64,000 bases of DNA from Sulfitobacter sp. S190 (lineage in GTDB: Bacteria > Pseudomonadota > Alphaproteobacteria > Rhodobacterales > Rhodobacteraceae), in NCBI RefSeq assembly GCF_025141935.1, contig NZ_CP081125.1, positions 32,153 through 96,152 of the forward strand, given 5' to 3'. The translations under genes and the position numbers were made by a program. Every line of letters starts with the position of its first letter. Position 1 is the first letter of the stretch. The notes below the pieces were generated by a model. It was not told where the DNA came from. It saw nothing but the letters and a program-made list of their open reading frames with translations, and did not search any database. Positions 25,019-33,367 of this stretch are shown piece after piece.

Positions 25019-26172
25019 CAGTCCAGGTCCTCCAGTGTAAAGTCCATGAATTCCGCTTCGGCCATGCGAGCGGAGGCTTGGGCGAGTTGGGATGCCGTTA
25101 GCGGCTGTGTCCGTGCGGCTTGCAATCGGATCCGTGCGGCCATCAATCGGACCAGTTCGGCGCGGGCATAGGTGTTGAGCACCATGCTCTCCTGAATGTC
25201 CTCGGTCTCGCGAATGCGTCGCACGATGTCCTGGATGCGTAGGGCTGCTTGCCGGATCGCGGCGGGGGAATTGCTGCCGTAGAAAGCCGCGCCGTGACCT
25301 GTCAGGGAGAGATTGGCGTTGGCCAATAGCGCCGGGTCGATGGTGCCGAGGGCCTCGATACCGCCAATGCGGGCGAGGTAGAGATTGTAGCGTTCCGGGA
25401 TGACCTGAACGTAGTGCTGGGTTTCCGCGAAGGGCGGCACGCCGCCATATTCGATGACGCGACCCGGTCCGGCGTTATAGGCCGCCAGCGCGTTGATGAT
25501 GTTGCCGTCGAAGCTGTTGAGCTGTGCCGCAAGATAGCGCGCGCCACCTTCGACCTGCAGATACGGGCTATCATAGTATTCGGGGTTGATCCCGAGATCG
25601 GAGGCCGTGCCCGGCATGATTTGGGTGAGGCCGAATGCGCCGACGGGCGAGCGCGCGCCGATAGAAAAGCGGCTTTCCTGCCAAATGAGTGCTTGCAGAA
25701 GCGCGCGCCATTGCACGACGGACAGGCCCGCACGGCTGATCCCGGGCCGGCCATGAGTTTCCTGGGCCACCCGGATGATCAACTGCTCGATGTTCTCTCC
25801 CGCATCCCCGAACATTAACGCGCCGCCGGGGTTGGGATCGAGATTACCGGTGCCATAAACTGCTTCTGCGCTTCGCGCATCATCGCCGCTGCCGGACTCG
25901 AGCGTCGACACCATTGCGGGCAAGCCCTGTCCGCCGAAACTCGTCTGTGCATCGAGTATGCGCTGCAGGACTGCGAGCTGCTCTTGCTCGATTTCAGTGA
26001 GAAGTTCTTCGATGGCCAGCGTCTCGCGTTGGATGCCAAGATCAGTCTCGCGGTGGCGGGTTTCGACAAGATCGCGGGCTGTCAGACCAGAGTCGTTGGT
26101 AGGAACGCCCTGAGCGGCCGCCATACCGGGCAGCAGGCACAGCAAGAGGATATGAGGAATCCTAAACCTCAA
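25018..26172 (-). CDS. Lytic transglycosylase domain embedded in a VirB5-like protein
   Basis: A 384-residue exported protein. After the signal peptide it opens AQGVPTNDSGLTARDL with a coiled coil (~30-75) like the neighbouring VirB5. Residues ~125-270 are an SLT domain (catalytic Glu ~166 in WQESRFS; GAFGLTQIMPGTA; AYNAGPGRV). The end (ESMVLNTYARAEL; FMDFTLEDLD) matches the VirB5 C terminus. I start it at TTG 26172, which has GGAGG 7 bases upstream and a good signal peptide; the longer frame adds 36 residues overlapping the lipoprotein gene. It should cut peptidoglycan where the channel is built. Confidence 0.8.
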   Translation of the reverse strand: MRFRIPHILLLCLLPGMAAAQGVPTNDSGLTARDLVETRHRETDLGIQRETLAIEELLTEIEQEQLAVLQRILDAQTSFGGQGLPAMVSTLESGSGDDARSAEAVYGTGNLDPNPGGALMFGDAGENIEQLIIRVAQETHGRPGISRAGLSVVQWRALLQALIWQESRFSIGARSPVGAFGLTQIMPGTASDLGINPEYYDSPYLQVEGGARYLAAQLNSFDGNIINALAAYNAGPGRVIEYGGVPPFAETQHYVQVIPERYNLYLARIGGIEALGTIDPALLANANLSLTGHGAAFYGSNSPAAIRQAALRIQDIVRRIRETEDIQESMVLNTYARAELVRLMAARIRLQAARTQPLTASQLAQASARMAEAEFMDFTLEDLD

Positions 26173-26329
26173 CGTCGGCCTCCGGTGTCTCAAGTGGTTC
26201 AAAGATGCAGTTTGGTTCGATGGGCGCGACGGCTGCTCGAAAGGCGAAGCAGTTGACCGTGGGCTCACGATATTGCGCACAGGCGGTTAACAACCCCACT
26301 AGAGCAAACAAGACGAAAGTTCGGATCAT
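26162..26329 (-). CDS. virB7: VirB7-like small lipoprotein
   Basis: A 55-residue protein: MIRTFVLFALVGLLTACAQ carries a lipobox (LLTAC, lipidated Cys17), followed by a short mature part with two more cysteines (VNCFAF, PNCIFE). It overlaps the virB4 stop as ATGA and overlaps the next start. Size, lipobox and operon position fit VirB7, which anchors VirB9 in the outer membrane, sometimes by a disulfide. Sequence similarity to known VirB7 cannot be judged at this length. Confidence 0.75.
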   Translation of the reverse strand: MIRTFVLFALVGLLTACAQYREPTVNCFAFRAAVAPIEPNCIFEPLETPEADVEV

Positions 26330-28689
26330 GAAAGCCTCCAGAATTCGGGACGGTCACGGTAGTCGGTGCCGACAAGCGCCTCGCCTTTTTCCATCCCGCC
26401 GAGCATTGTGAGAAAGGGACCGAGGGCTGAGAGATCGGCGTCGACGACAACCGAGCCGGTGTCGTCGCGGATCAGGGCCAGACGGCTGTCGCTGCCGGTG
26501 TTCAGCAGAACATCAAGCTCTTTCTCGAAGAGGTTCAGCATCGCGTAATCCGAGGCATGGGCGCGGATGTTTGGCAGCAGGATCTGGGTGGGAACGGCTT
26601 CGACGATGGTCTTGCCCGTTCGCGTCCGTTCAAGCTGGCTTGCGTATTGGGTCATCATGACAGCGACGGTGTTCTGCTTTCGCGCCGTCACCAGCCAGTT
26701 GGAGAGGCGTTCGGCAAAATACGCGTTGTCGAGTGCCTTCCAGGCCTCGTCGATGACGATGATCGTCGGGCGGCGATCCTCGATTTCGCGCTCTACCCGG
26801 CGGAAGAGGTAGCTCAGAACCGCCATGCGTTCTTTTTCGGATTCTGAGTCCAGGATGCCCGTGAGATCGAAGCCCACCACATCGCCCTCGAGTGAAAAGG
26901 TGTCTTCGAGGCTTTGCCCGAAGATCCAGCCGTAGCGACCGTCTTCGGTCCATTCGAGCAGTCGCTGGTGCAGATCGCCATCGTCGTCGGTGGAGACGAA
27001 GAGGGAGGCGAAGTCCTTCCAGTTGCGCAGCTGCGGATTGGCCGCGCCCGCATTCTGGCGCACCACCTCCTGGATGCGGTTGTTCTGGGCGGGTGTCAGG
27101 GGTTTGTCAGAGCGATAGAGCAGGGATGCCAGCCAGTCCGAGAGCCACGCCATGCCGCGATCATCAGTCTCGGTCCAGAGCGGGTTGAGACCGGTTGCTT
27201 GTCCGGCTTTCACAGACGCATAGCGCCCGCCATTGGCGCGCACGGCCATCTCCATGCCGAGCCGGTAGTCGAAGACAAAGATGCGCGCTCCGACCCGACG
27301 GGCTTGGGTCATCAGAAAAGCCGAGAGGACGGATTTGCCGGACCCAGGGCGGCCGAGGATCAGCGTATGGCCCCCGGTCGGCTCTTTGTCTGGGGAACCT
27401 TGCTCGTGATAGGAGAACCGGTATGCACTTTGCTCGGGCGTCGGGAAGAGTGTTATCTCCTCGCCCCAAGGAAGCTGGTGTTTGTCTTTGCCGAGCTGCG
27501 TGCGATGCAGGGGCGCGAAATCCGCGAAGTTGCGGTTGGTCACAGCACTGGCCCGCACGCGTTTGGGCTGGTTGCCCGGATGCTGACTGAAGTAGTGGGT
27601 CTTGGCGGCCATGCGCTCGCCGATCATCTTCACGCCCTCGGCTGCGGCGGCATTGACGATCTCGGCCCCGAGGGTCTGCAATTCGTCGAGCGTGTCGCAA
27701 AACACGGTCACGACCATGTGGTGCTCGCCAAAGCTCTGGCGTTTTGCTTCAAGATCGTCGTGCGCGATGTCGAGGGCTTCGAGGAGCGACAGCGCGGCAT
27801 CTTGGGAGGCCTGCATCTGGCGCTTCTGCCGCTTGATCCGGCCCGCCATCAGGTTGGAATTGATCGGCGTGAAGGAGTGCGTGACGATCATGTCCACCGG
27901 CAGGTTCAACATGTCGAACATCGTGCAGGTGGTGGCCTCGGAATATTCGCCGATGGTGAAGCTTTTGCCGTAGCGGTGTCCCACCACGCCTTCGGTCAGC
28001 TCGAAATGCTCATCGAAGAAAGTGACGCGGGTATTGGCGACGTTGGTGGCGAGGAAGCCGTATCGGTTCGCCGGGTAGAGAGGCCGTTCCTGACCGGTGT
28101 TCAGAGCACCGAGAAACCCGACCAACTCGCCCGATTGTGCGGATAACAGCCGTGGTTTTAGGTCCGCCAGTCCAGAGGCGAATACGCCGACAGCTTCCTT
28201 CAGCCGACGGACCCGCTTCCGCGTCTCGGCCTTGAACCGCTCTGGATCGCTCCGATTGATAAAGCCCAGAAAGCTTTTCGGCGGCGGTCGATGGATGATT
28301 GTGAGTGTGAGCGTCTTGTCGCGCAGGCCGGACTGCCCAAGCTTCTCGCGCCATCTCTTATCAACCGCCGCCGCGAAGTGATCACCTGGGACGGGGAGGA
28401 GGTCCGGAGTGATCGCTTTCGAGACTTTGTGAACGTAGTAGCTGAACTCGGGCCCAAGCTGCGCTATGATCCGGGCGAAAAGCGCGGTCACCTTGTCGAG
28501 ATAGGCATCATCAGTCGTGTAGCTGTTCACGCCGCTGAGACGAACACACTGGAAGAGCTCGTTGACCCGCGTGCGTACCGTGTGCTCATCGACCAGGCTG
28601 ACATAGGGCAGCATATGCGCGAGGTGTTTCTCGCGGACATACCAGTCCGGCATGAGCGTGCGTTCATCCAACGTATCGTCACGGGGCAT
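26326..28689 (-). CDS. virB4: VirB4 ATPase
   Basis: A 787-residue ATPase that energises pilus biogenesis and substrate transfer. The N-terminal domain includes YVREKHLAHMLPYVSLVD; the ATPase half has Walker A LILGRPGSGKS near residue 440 and Walker B TIIVIDEAWKAL, then the MMTQYASQLERTRTG segment typical of VirB4. It overlaps virB3 by 11 bases and the lipoprotein gene by four. No membrane helix is evident, as in many VirB4 proteins. Confidence 0.94.
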   Translation of the reverse strand: MPRDDTLDERTLMPDWYVREKHLAHMLPYVSLVDEHTVRTRVNELFQCVRLSGVNSYTTDDAYLDKVTALFARIIAQLGPEFSYYVHKVSKAITPDLLPVPGDHFAAAVDKRWREKLGQSGLRDKTLTLTIIHRPPPKSFLGFINRSDPERFKAETRKRVRRLKEAVGVFASGLADLKPRLLSAQSGELVGFLGALNTGQERPLYPANRYGFLATNVANTRVTFFDEHFELTEGVVGHRYGKSFTIGEYSEATTCTMFDMLNLPVDMIVTHSFTPINSNLMAGRIKRQKRQMQASQDAALSLLEALDIAHDDLEAKRQSFGEHHMVVTVFCDTLDELQTLGAEIVNAAAAEGVKMIGERMAAKTHYFSQHPGNQPKRVRASAVTNRNFADFAPLHRTQLGKDKHQLPWGEEITLFPTPEQSAYRFSYHEQGSPDKEPTGGHTLILGRPGSGKSVLSAFLMTQARRVGARIFVFDYRLGMEMAVRANGGRYASVKAGQATGLNPLWTETDDRGMAWLSDWLASLLYRSDKPLTPAQNNRIQEVVRQNAGAANPQLRNWKDFASLFVSTDDDGDLHQRLLEWTEDGRYGWIFGQSLEDTFSLEGDVVGFDLTGILDSESEKERMAVLSYLFRRVEREIEDRRPTIIVIDEAWKALDNAYFAERLSNWLVTARKQNTVAVMMTQYASQLERTRTGKTIVEAVPTQILLPNIRAHASDYAMLNLFEKELDVLLNTGSDSRLALIRDDTGSVVVDADLSALGPFLTMLGGMEKGEALVGTDYRDRPEFWRLS

Positions 28690-28957
28690 AGCTGTCGCCT
28701 CGGTGAATGCTGCGATTCCGCGTCGGGGGCGTTTCCTGCAGCGCTGTCATCATCACGTCGATGAAGCGCGGGTCCCAATCGGCGGCTTTCCAAAGCACCG
28801 GATAGAGGATGGCTGCGACGCCGAGCACGGCGATGTGCTGGATCCACACGAAGAGCAGCACCGACCCGAAGAGCCAGACCATGGCATACATAATCGGCAG
28901 CCCGAGGAGCTTCGGCGGGCGGACGAGGCCGAGAAACAGTGGGGATCGTTCAGCCAT
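28679..28957 (-). CDS. virB3: VirB3 inner-membrane protein
   Basis: A 92-residue protein with the typical N terminus of VirB3 (LFLGLVRPPKLLGLPIMY) and two adjacent membrane helices (~17-35 and ~38-56). It acts with VirB4 in pilus assembly. It lies between virB2 and virB4, the canonical order. Confidence 0.88.
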   Translation of the reverse strand: MAERSPLFLGLVRPPKLLGLPIMYAMVWLFGSVLLFVWIQHIAVLGVAAILYPVLWKAADWDPRFIDVMMTALQETPPTRNRSIHRGDSYAP

Positions 28958-28969
28958 GCCGGGTCTCCC

Positions 28970-29257
28970 TCAGGCGCCAAAGACAGCGGCGACGATTGTG
29001 GGTGCGGCGGCAACGCCTGCGATACCCACCAGCACCCACAGGGCTTGCCGCAGATCGATGATGTTGAAGAACCAGCTCAGGAAGACGCCAAGCACGGCGA
29101 GGGTCGCGATCACGACGCCAAGCGGGCCGGTGAGGGCATCCACGATACCCTGCAACAGACTTTGGATCGGGGAGAGATCGATACTTTGGGCAAGCGCGGG
29201 CTCAGCCGCGAGTGCGAAGAGAGAGACAAATAAGATAAGGAAATGCGTCGGCTTCAT
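28970..29257 (-). CDS. virB2: VirB2 major pilin
   Basis: A 95-residue prepilin: signal peptide cleaved after EPALAQ (~residue 24), then a mature part of ~71 residues with two hydrophobic helices separated by a short polar loop (FFNIIDLRQ), as in VirB2/TrbC pilins. The start is ATG 29257, overlapping the virB1 stop (ATGA); the frame continues upstream but that part is the virB1 coding sequence in another frame. Confidence 0.9.
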   Translation of the reverse strand: MKPTHFLILFVSLFALAAEPALAQSIDLSPIQSLLQGIVDALTGPLGVVIATLAVLGVFLSWFFNIIDLRQALWVLVGIAGVAAAPTIVAAVFGA

Positions 29258-29928
29258 GGGGTCGCTCCTTCCAGCCGGTTGAAGACGGCCAGCACACGCC
29301 GGACGTGGTTTTGGGTTTCGGGAAAAGGAGGGAGGCCGTCGTATCGCCGTACGGCGTCGGGGCCAGCATTGTAGGCGGCTAAGGCGAGGCGCACGTCGCC
29401 GAACTCCATGAGCAACAGTGCGAGGTAGCGCGCGGAACCATCGAGGTTTTGTGGCCAATCGTTGGGGTCTACGCCAAGCTCGGTTGCCGTTGCGGGCATG
29501 AGTTGTCCCAAGCCAATCGCCCCGGCAGAGGAGACTGCGCTTGGATCATAAGCACTCTCTATCTCGATATTGGCCCGATAGAGGTTCAGCCAATCGGTAA
29601 CCGAGATATCCGCAGCGCGCAGCCCCGGATGACCAGCATAGCGCAGTCCTGTGTCTTCAATGGCGGCGAGGATTTCGGGGCGGGGAGCGATCGCTCTCGG
29701 TGCCACGGCAGCAACGCGAACCTCTTCGCCGTCCGCCACGTCTTCTCCGAAGATGATCAGACCGGTCTCGGCAGAACCTTGACCAATTCCGTCATTGTAG
29801 TTGCGTGCAAAACGCTCTTGCGCCTGTGACGGACGAAGGGATCCGTCCTCCTCCATCACCAGCACCATCTGTGCCGCTGCAGGAGAAACCAGACATGAGA
29901 AGAGAAGGGCGTTAAGTCCGGCTTGCAG
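29254..29928 (-). CDS. virB1: VirB1-like lytic transglycosylase
   Basis: About 224 residues. An SLT domain in the C-terminal two thirds has the catalytic Glu in EIESAYDPS, then GAIGLGQLMPATATE and AYNAGPDAVRRYDGLPPFPETQNHVRRV. A signal peptide (LNALLFSCLVSPAAAQ) needs a non-ATG start; CTG 29928 is the best placed, overlapping the preceding gene, but the start is uncertain. This is the second transglycosylase of the operon, the other being fused to VirB5-like parts. Confidence 0.83.
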   Translation of the reverse strand: MQAGLNALLFSCLVSPAAAQMVLVMEEDGSLRPSQAQERFARNYNDGIGQGSAETGLIIFGEDVADGEEVRVAAVAPRAIAPRPEILAAIEDTGLRYAGHPGLRAADISVTDWLNLYRANIEIESAYDPSAVSSAGAIGLGQLMPATATELGVDPNDWPQNLDGSARYLALLLMEFGDVRLALAAYNAGPDAVRRYDGLPPFPETQNHVRRVLAVFNRLEGATP

Positions 29929-30280
29929 CCAATTCTTCGCTCGAGAGCTTGAGCTCCGTCCGCTTACCTTCCTCGAGCGGGATGTCGACATGGGAGAAGC
30001 CGATCCCTTGCAGGAAGGAGATAACGCCTGTGACCGTTTTGATCTCGCGGATCTTGATGTCGTTCCGAGATGTGCGTGTGCGCGCGGTGACCAAGAGCTT
30101 CTCGAGCCCTTCATCGCTAACTGCGCGCATAATCCAGACCCCGTGCCAGTTGGGGCCCTTCTTGTAGGCTGCTTCCTTGCAGACAACTTCCACGCGATAG
30201 CCTTCGGCGACCAGATCGCGGAATCTGGGTTCAGTGACCACATTCGGTGCTTCTTGTTCTAGGTCCATCACCCGGATCAT
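29912..30280 (-). CDS. Hypothetical protein, first gene of the virB operon
   Basis: A 122-residue soluble protein without signal peptide (VAEGYRVEVVCKEAAYKKGP; VTGVISFLQGIGFSHVDIP). AGGGAGAAT precedes ATG 30280. It overlaps virB1 by 17 bases and appears to open the transfer operon, which suggests a regulatory or accessory role, but no family is recognised. The 130 bases upstream (30281-30410) should hold the operon promoter and the divergent start at 30411; I see an AT-rich stretch at 30340-30365 but no clear boxes. Confidence 0.7.
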   Translation of the reverse strand: MIRVMDLEQEAPNVVTEPRFRDLVAEGYRVEVVCKEAAYKKGPNWHGVWIMRAVSDEGLEKLLVTARTRTSRNDIKIREIKTVTGVISFLQGIGFSHVDIPLEEGKRTELKLSSEELAASRT

Positions 30281-30410
30281 ATTCTCCCTAAAGGCGAAGA
30301 CCAGGGTATCAGGAGTTGATGCCCAAGCCTACGATGCTATATAAATGACCGCAAGATATTATTTTGTCGTTGCGGCTGTACTCTGGTCGCGCACCCATTA
30401 GGCACGCGCC

Positions 30411-30731
30411 ATGGATTCTATCAAGGTTTTATGGGGGCCAAAGAACCTCCGGTTGTGCTGCCTGCCAGGGTGCCAGGCTATAGCTTTGTCGTTGTTTTTT
30501 GGCAGCCATGCTGCAGCTGAAACCTGCCTTGCCCCTCAGCGTCCATTCGTTCCGAGCGACCCCCAAGCGGCACGGGAATACGCGGACATCATTCGGTTGG
30601 ACTTCGAGAGCTACATTGGCGATATCCAGAATTACTTTCGTTGCCTGGACGACGAGCGTGCGCGCGCTTTTGAGGAGGCGCGCGAAGTCAGCCAAGAGTA
30701 TGGTAGGTTCTTGGCAGCTACTGCGGAGTAG
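30411..30731 (+). CDS. Small exported protein divergent from the virB operon
   Basis: A 106-residue protein with an N-terminal hydrophobic segment (ALSLFFGSHAAAE) suggesting a signal peptide, then a helical mature part with two cysteines (ETCLAPQRPFVPSD; NYFRCLDDERARAF) that could pair. No named family recognised; its position suggests a link with the transfer genes. Confidence 0.65.
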   Translation: MDSIKVLWGPKNLRLCCLPGCQAIALSLFFGSHAAAETCLAPQRPFVPSDPQAAREYADIIRLDFESYIGDIQNYFRCLDDERARAFEEAREVSQEYGRFLAATAE

Positions 30732-30888
30732 AGTCCTGCTCATAATGTCCTATCTTCTCTTTGAAGCACACCATCACTGGTCGGGTTAAGCACCAACGCC
30801 ATCGCGCTCTGATTCCGACGATACTCCCATTTTGGGGTTAATCCTATATCGGGAGTAGCTGGTCCTGTCGAGAGGGCGGACAGGGCAG

Positions 30889-31140
30889 TTGGCAGGAACA
30901 CTTCATACAGAGGCTTATAGGGACGTTGTGCGATTTCTGATCGAGCTTCGGGCTCGAGCAGGACTGTCTCAAGCAGATCTCGCAAAGCGGTTGGCGAAGC
31001 CGCCTTCGTTCGTCGGGAAATACGAGACCTGTGAGCGGCGGCTCGACGTCATCGAGTTCTTGGTTTTACTGCGCATACTGAACTCAAGTTTCGAGGAGTT
31101 CCAGCGAGAGACCAAGGTTCGGGTTCCAAATTCGCTGTGA
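30889..31140 (+). CDS. XRE-family helix-turn-helix regulator
   Basis: An 83-residue protein that is almost entirely a Cro/CI-type HTH: RAGLSQADLAKRLAKPPSFVGKYE, followed by ERRLDVIEFLVLLRIL. It starts with TTG 30889 unless an internal start is used. Stand-alone XRE proteins of this size are usual on plasmids and may control the neighbouring transfer genes. No toxin partner is visible next to it. Confidence 0.8.
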   Translation: MAGTLHTEAYRDVVRFLIELRARAGLSQADLAKRLAKPPSFVGKYETCERRLDVIEFLVLLRILNSSFEEFQRETKVRVPNSL

Positions 31141-31160
31141 GGTTGCGCATCGTGCGTGGC

Positions 31161-31607
31161 CTACCCCGAATTCGTCGTTTTATCATAATTTTCTCGAGCT
31201 TGAAGAATGACCAAGCGATTCTCATCCGCCCATGTCGCGAGTGGCACCAACTGCTCAACCAGAGATCGCCCAAGATCGGTCAACTCATAATCAACCCGAG
31301 GCGGAATTATAGGCGTGACATCGCGGGTTGCGAATCCGTCGCGCTCTAATTTCCGAAGCGTTTGTGTGAGCATTCGTTGCGACACATCTGGGACAAGACG
31401 CTTAATTTCAGAAAACCGTTTTCGACCCGATTTTAGGCCCGCCAGAATGAGGATCGTCCATTTGTCACCGATGTCTTTCAAAACATGGCGTACCGGGCAG
31501 ATTTCGGGATCGTAATCACCCTTGTACGAGCCATCGAGAAAATCTTCTGGCCACCTTCTAAAGGTTACTTTTTGGGAACTTGGTTCTGAATTAGTGCCGT
31601 CTTCCAT
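31161..31607 (-). CDS. HxlR-family transcriptional regulator
   Basis: A 148-residue winged-helix protein with the HxlR core CPVRHVLKDIGDKWTILIL, SQRMLTQTLRKLERDGF and YELTDLGRSLVEQL. The Cys of CPVRHVL is the conserved redox/electrophile-sensing position in several HxlR proteins. It has an extended N terminus of ~38 residues. It is divergent from the reductase-RidA operon and likely controls it in response to a reactive electrophile or aldehyde. Confidence 0.88.
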   Translation of the reverse strand: MEDGTNSEPSSQKVTFRRWPEDFLDGSYKGDYDPEICPVRHVLKDIGDKWTILILAGLKSGRKRFSEIKRLVPDVSQRMLTQTLRKLERDGFATRDVTPIIPPRVDYELTDLGRSLVEQLVPLATWADENRLVILQARENYDKTTNSG

Positions 31608-31631
31608 CGTTTCCCTCTCGTTTGTAGACCA

Positions 31632-31656
31632 GATCTCAAAGAGTAACTCGATCTCA
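31632..31656. promoter_or_regulatory. Direct repeat GATCTCA, candidate HxlR operator
   Basis: Two copies of GATCTCA (31632-31638 and 31650-31656), 18 bases apart, lie between hxlR and the reductase gene, with a TCTCA/TGAGA dyad next to the second copy (31652-31664). Position fits a shared operator for the divergent genes. Confidence 0.4.
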
Positions 31657-31680
31657 TTCTGAGAGCAAAGGAAAGTCGAT

Positions 31681-32703
31681 ATGAAAGCTGCAGTCATAAC
31701 AGGGTTTGGAACACCATCAGTGTTTCAAACAACCAATGTCTCGCGCCCAGTTCCAAAAGCCCACGAACTTCTGGTCCGTATAGAAGCGGCAGGGATCAAC
31801 CGGCTTGATCATTACATCAGAGAGGGCGGCGTCAACCCCGATCTCACGTTTCCCCATATCCTTGGGTCGGATGCGGTTGGTGTCGTAGAAGACGCAGGCA
31901 ACGATGTGACAGGCTTCTCTGTAGGTGAACGCGTTATTCCGATGCCTGGTTACCCGACAAACCCAACAGATGACGGCGCCGATGTCCTAGCGGTATCTCC
32001 ATCATATGCAATCCGAGGGTTAGCAGAAAATGGTACTTATGCCGAATACATGACTGTCCCAGCCCGCTGGACACTGAAGGCGCCCGAAGGAATATCTGCA
32101 GTCGATTTGGCAACTCTGCCAATGGCTCTGGTTACCGCTGTGCGTGCAGTCAAGGTCGTTGGCGGTGTCAAGAAGAACGACACCGTTCTTGTTCAAGCAG
32201 GCGCATCGGGGACTGGGTCCTTTATGGTTCAAGTTGCCAAAGCACTTGGCGCAAAAGTTGCGGCGACCGTCCGGTCGGAGGAAAAACGTGCTTTTGTCAC
32301 AGGGCTTGGCGCAGACCTCGTCGTCAACATGAAAGAGGACACGCTGAACACCGTACGAGAATGGTCCGGCGGTGGAGTAGATGTCGTGATCGACAATCTG
32401 GGTGGCGAAAGTTTGGCACGATCAGTCGAGATGAGCCGCCCTTTGGGTTTGACTGTTCTCATGGGGAACGTACTGGGGCTTGAATCCGTCCTTCCTGTAC
32501 GAAGCGTCTTCTTTCCGCAGAGGCGGATCGCGGGAACGCTAATGGGTGGTGTAGACGACCTTGAATGGGGGCTGGGACAGGTCCAAACCGGAACAGTCAA
32601 GCCAACTCTCGACCGGACGTATTCGCTGGATGAGGCAGAAGCCGCCCATATCCGGCTGGCGGCGGGAGACGCAGTCGGCAATATCGTGTTTGAAGTGAGT
32701 TGA
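31681..32703 (+). CDS. Zinc-type alcohol dehydrogenase/quinone oxidoreductase (MDR family)
   Basis: A 340-residue medium-chain reductase: MKAAVITGFGTPSVFQ start, catalytic-domain segment ILGSDAVGVVEDAGNDVTGF, and a Rossmann fold with AGASGTGSFMVQVAKALGAKV for NADPH. The structural-zinc cysteines are absent, so it is closer to quinone oxidoreductases (reduction of enones or quinones) than to zinc alcohol dehydrogenases. AAAGGAAAG precedes the ATG. It is followed after three bases by the RidA-like gene, and is divergent from hxlR. Confidence 0.88.
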   Translation: MKAAVITGFGTPSVFQTTNVSRPVPKAHELLVRIEAAGINRLDHYIREGGVNPDLTFPHILGSDAVGVVEDAGNDVTGFSVGERVIPMPGYPTNPTDDGADVLAVSPSYAIRGLAENGTYAEYMTVPARWTLKAPEGISAVDLATLPMALVTAVRAVKVVGGVKKNDTVLVQAGASGTGSFMVQVAKALGAKVAATVRSEEKRAFVTGLGADLVVNMKEDTLNTVREWSGGGVDVVIDNLGGESLARSVEMSRPLGLTVLMGNVLGLESVLPVRSVFFPQRRIAGTLMGGVDDLEWGLGQVQTGTVKPTLDRTYSLDEAEAAHIRLAAGDAVGNIVFEVS

Positions 32704-32706
32704 CCC

Positions 32707-33138
32707 ATGAATGGCATTAACCTCCCCGAACCACCTCCCCCTGCGGGAAAGTATGCACCGGTGATAGTTCGGAGCGGATTCGGTTTTGTTTCGGGTCAAT
32801 TTCCAATTTCGGATGGTAAGCTGGTGTTCAACGGTCAGGTCGGAAAAGACCTGAGCGTTGAACAGGGTCGTCAGGCTTGCAGGATTGCGGCCCTAAACGT
32901 GCTTGCTCAAATTGCGACCGTGACGTGTTCATTCACAAACTTCGAGGGGCTGCTGCGGCTTGATGGCTATATCGCGAGCAGCGATGATTTCTTTGACCAG
33001 CCTGGTATTCTGGATGTGGCCTCGCATTTATTCACGGAAGTTCTTGGGGAGAGCGGCAACCACGCTCGAACTGCGTTTGCCGTGCCACGGCTGCCATTGA
33101 ACGCGCCAATCGAACTTTGCGTCACCTTTACCGCCTAA
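32707..33138 (+). CDS. RidA/YjgF-family protein
   Basis: A 143-residue protein with the YjgF/RidA fold pattern (FVSGQFPISDG; ALNVLAQIATVTCSF; GNHARTAFAVPRLPLNAPIEL). The Arg of HARTAFAV is the residue that binds the enamine/imine carboxylate in active family members. It forms an operon with the upstream reductase and may deaminate a reactive imine or enamine intermediate. The 229 bases after it contain no gene that I can support. Confidence 0.85.
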   Translation: MNGINLPEPPPPAGKYAPVIVRSGFGFVSGQFPISDGKLVFNGQVGKDLSVEQGRQACRIAALNVLAQIATVTCSFTNFEGLLRLDGYIASSDDFFDQPGILDVASHLFTEVLGESGNHARTAFAVPRLPLNAPIELCVTFTA

Positions 33139-33367
33139 CTGATTGTGCGTTTTCGTCCCGGAATTGATCTAGATTTGTAGGGGAACGTCCAATGTTGAGC
33201 GAACAGATTCAAAGCGACAGAAAGATAACTGAGATCGTGGACGCTATAGTGACCGGAGGTGTGGCTAGAGCCCGGGAAACGCACGAACCACCTCTTACGG
33301 GTGATTTTCTGGTCTGCCCAGCCAATCCTAGGGAAAGAGGCGCAAATCTTGCTTCGATCAGTGTCCC

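Noticed and set aside
26914..28146. A 410-codon plus-strand frame opposite virB4
   Set aside because: VirB4 on the other strand has all ATPase motifs; the plus frame has shadow-type composition and no ribosome-binding site.
30889..31140. XRE protein considered as an antitoxin of a toxin-antitoxin pair
   Set aside because: No toxin-like partner gene is adjacent on either side.
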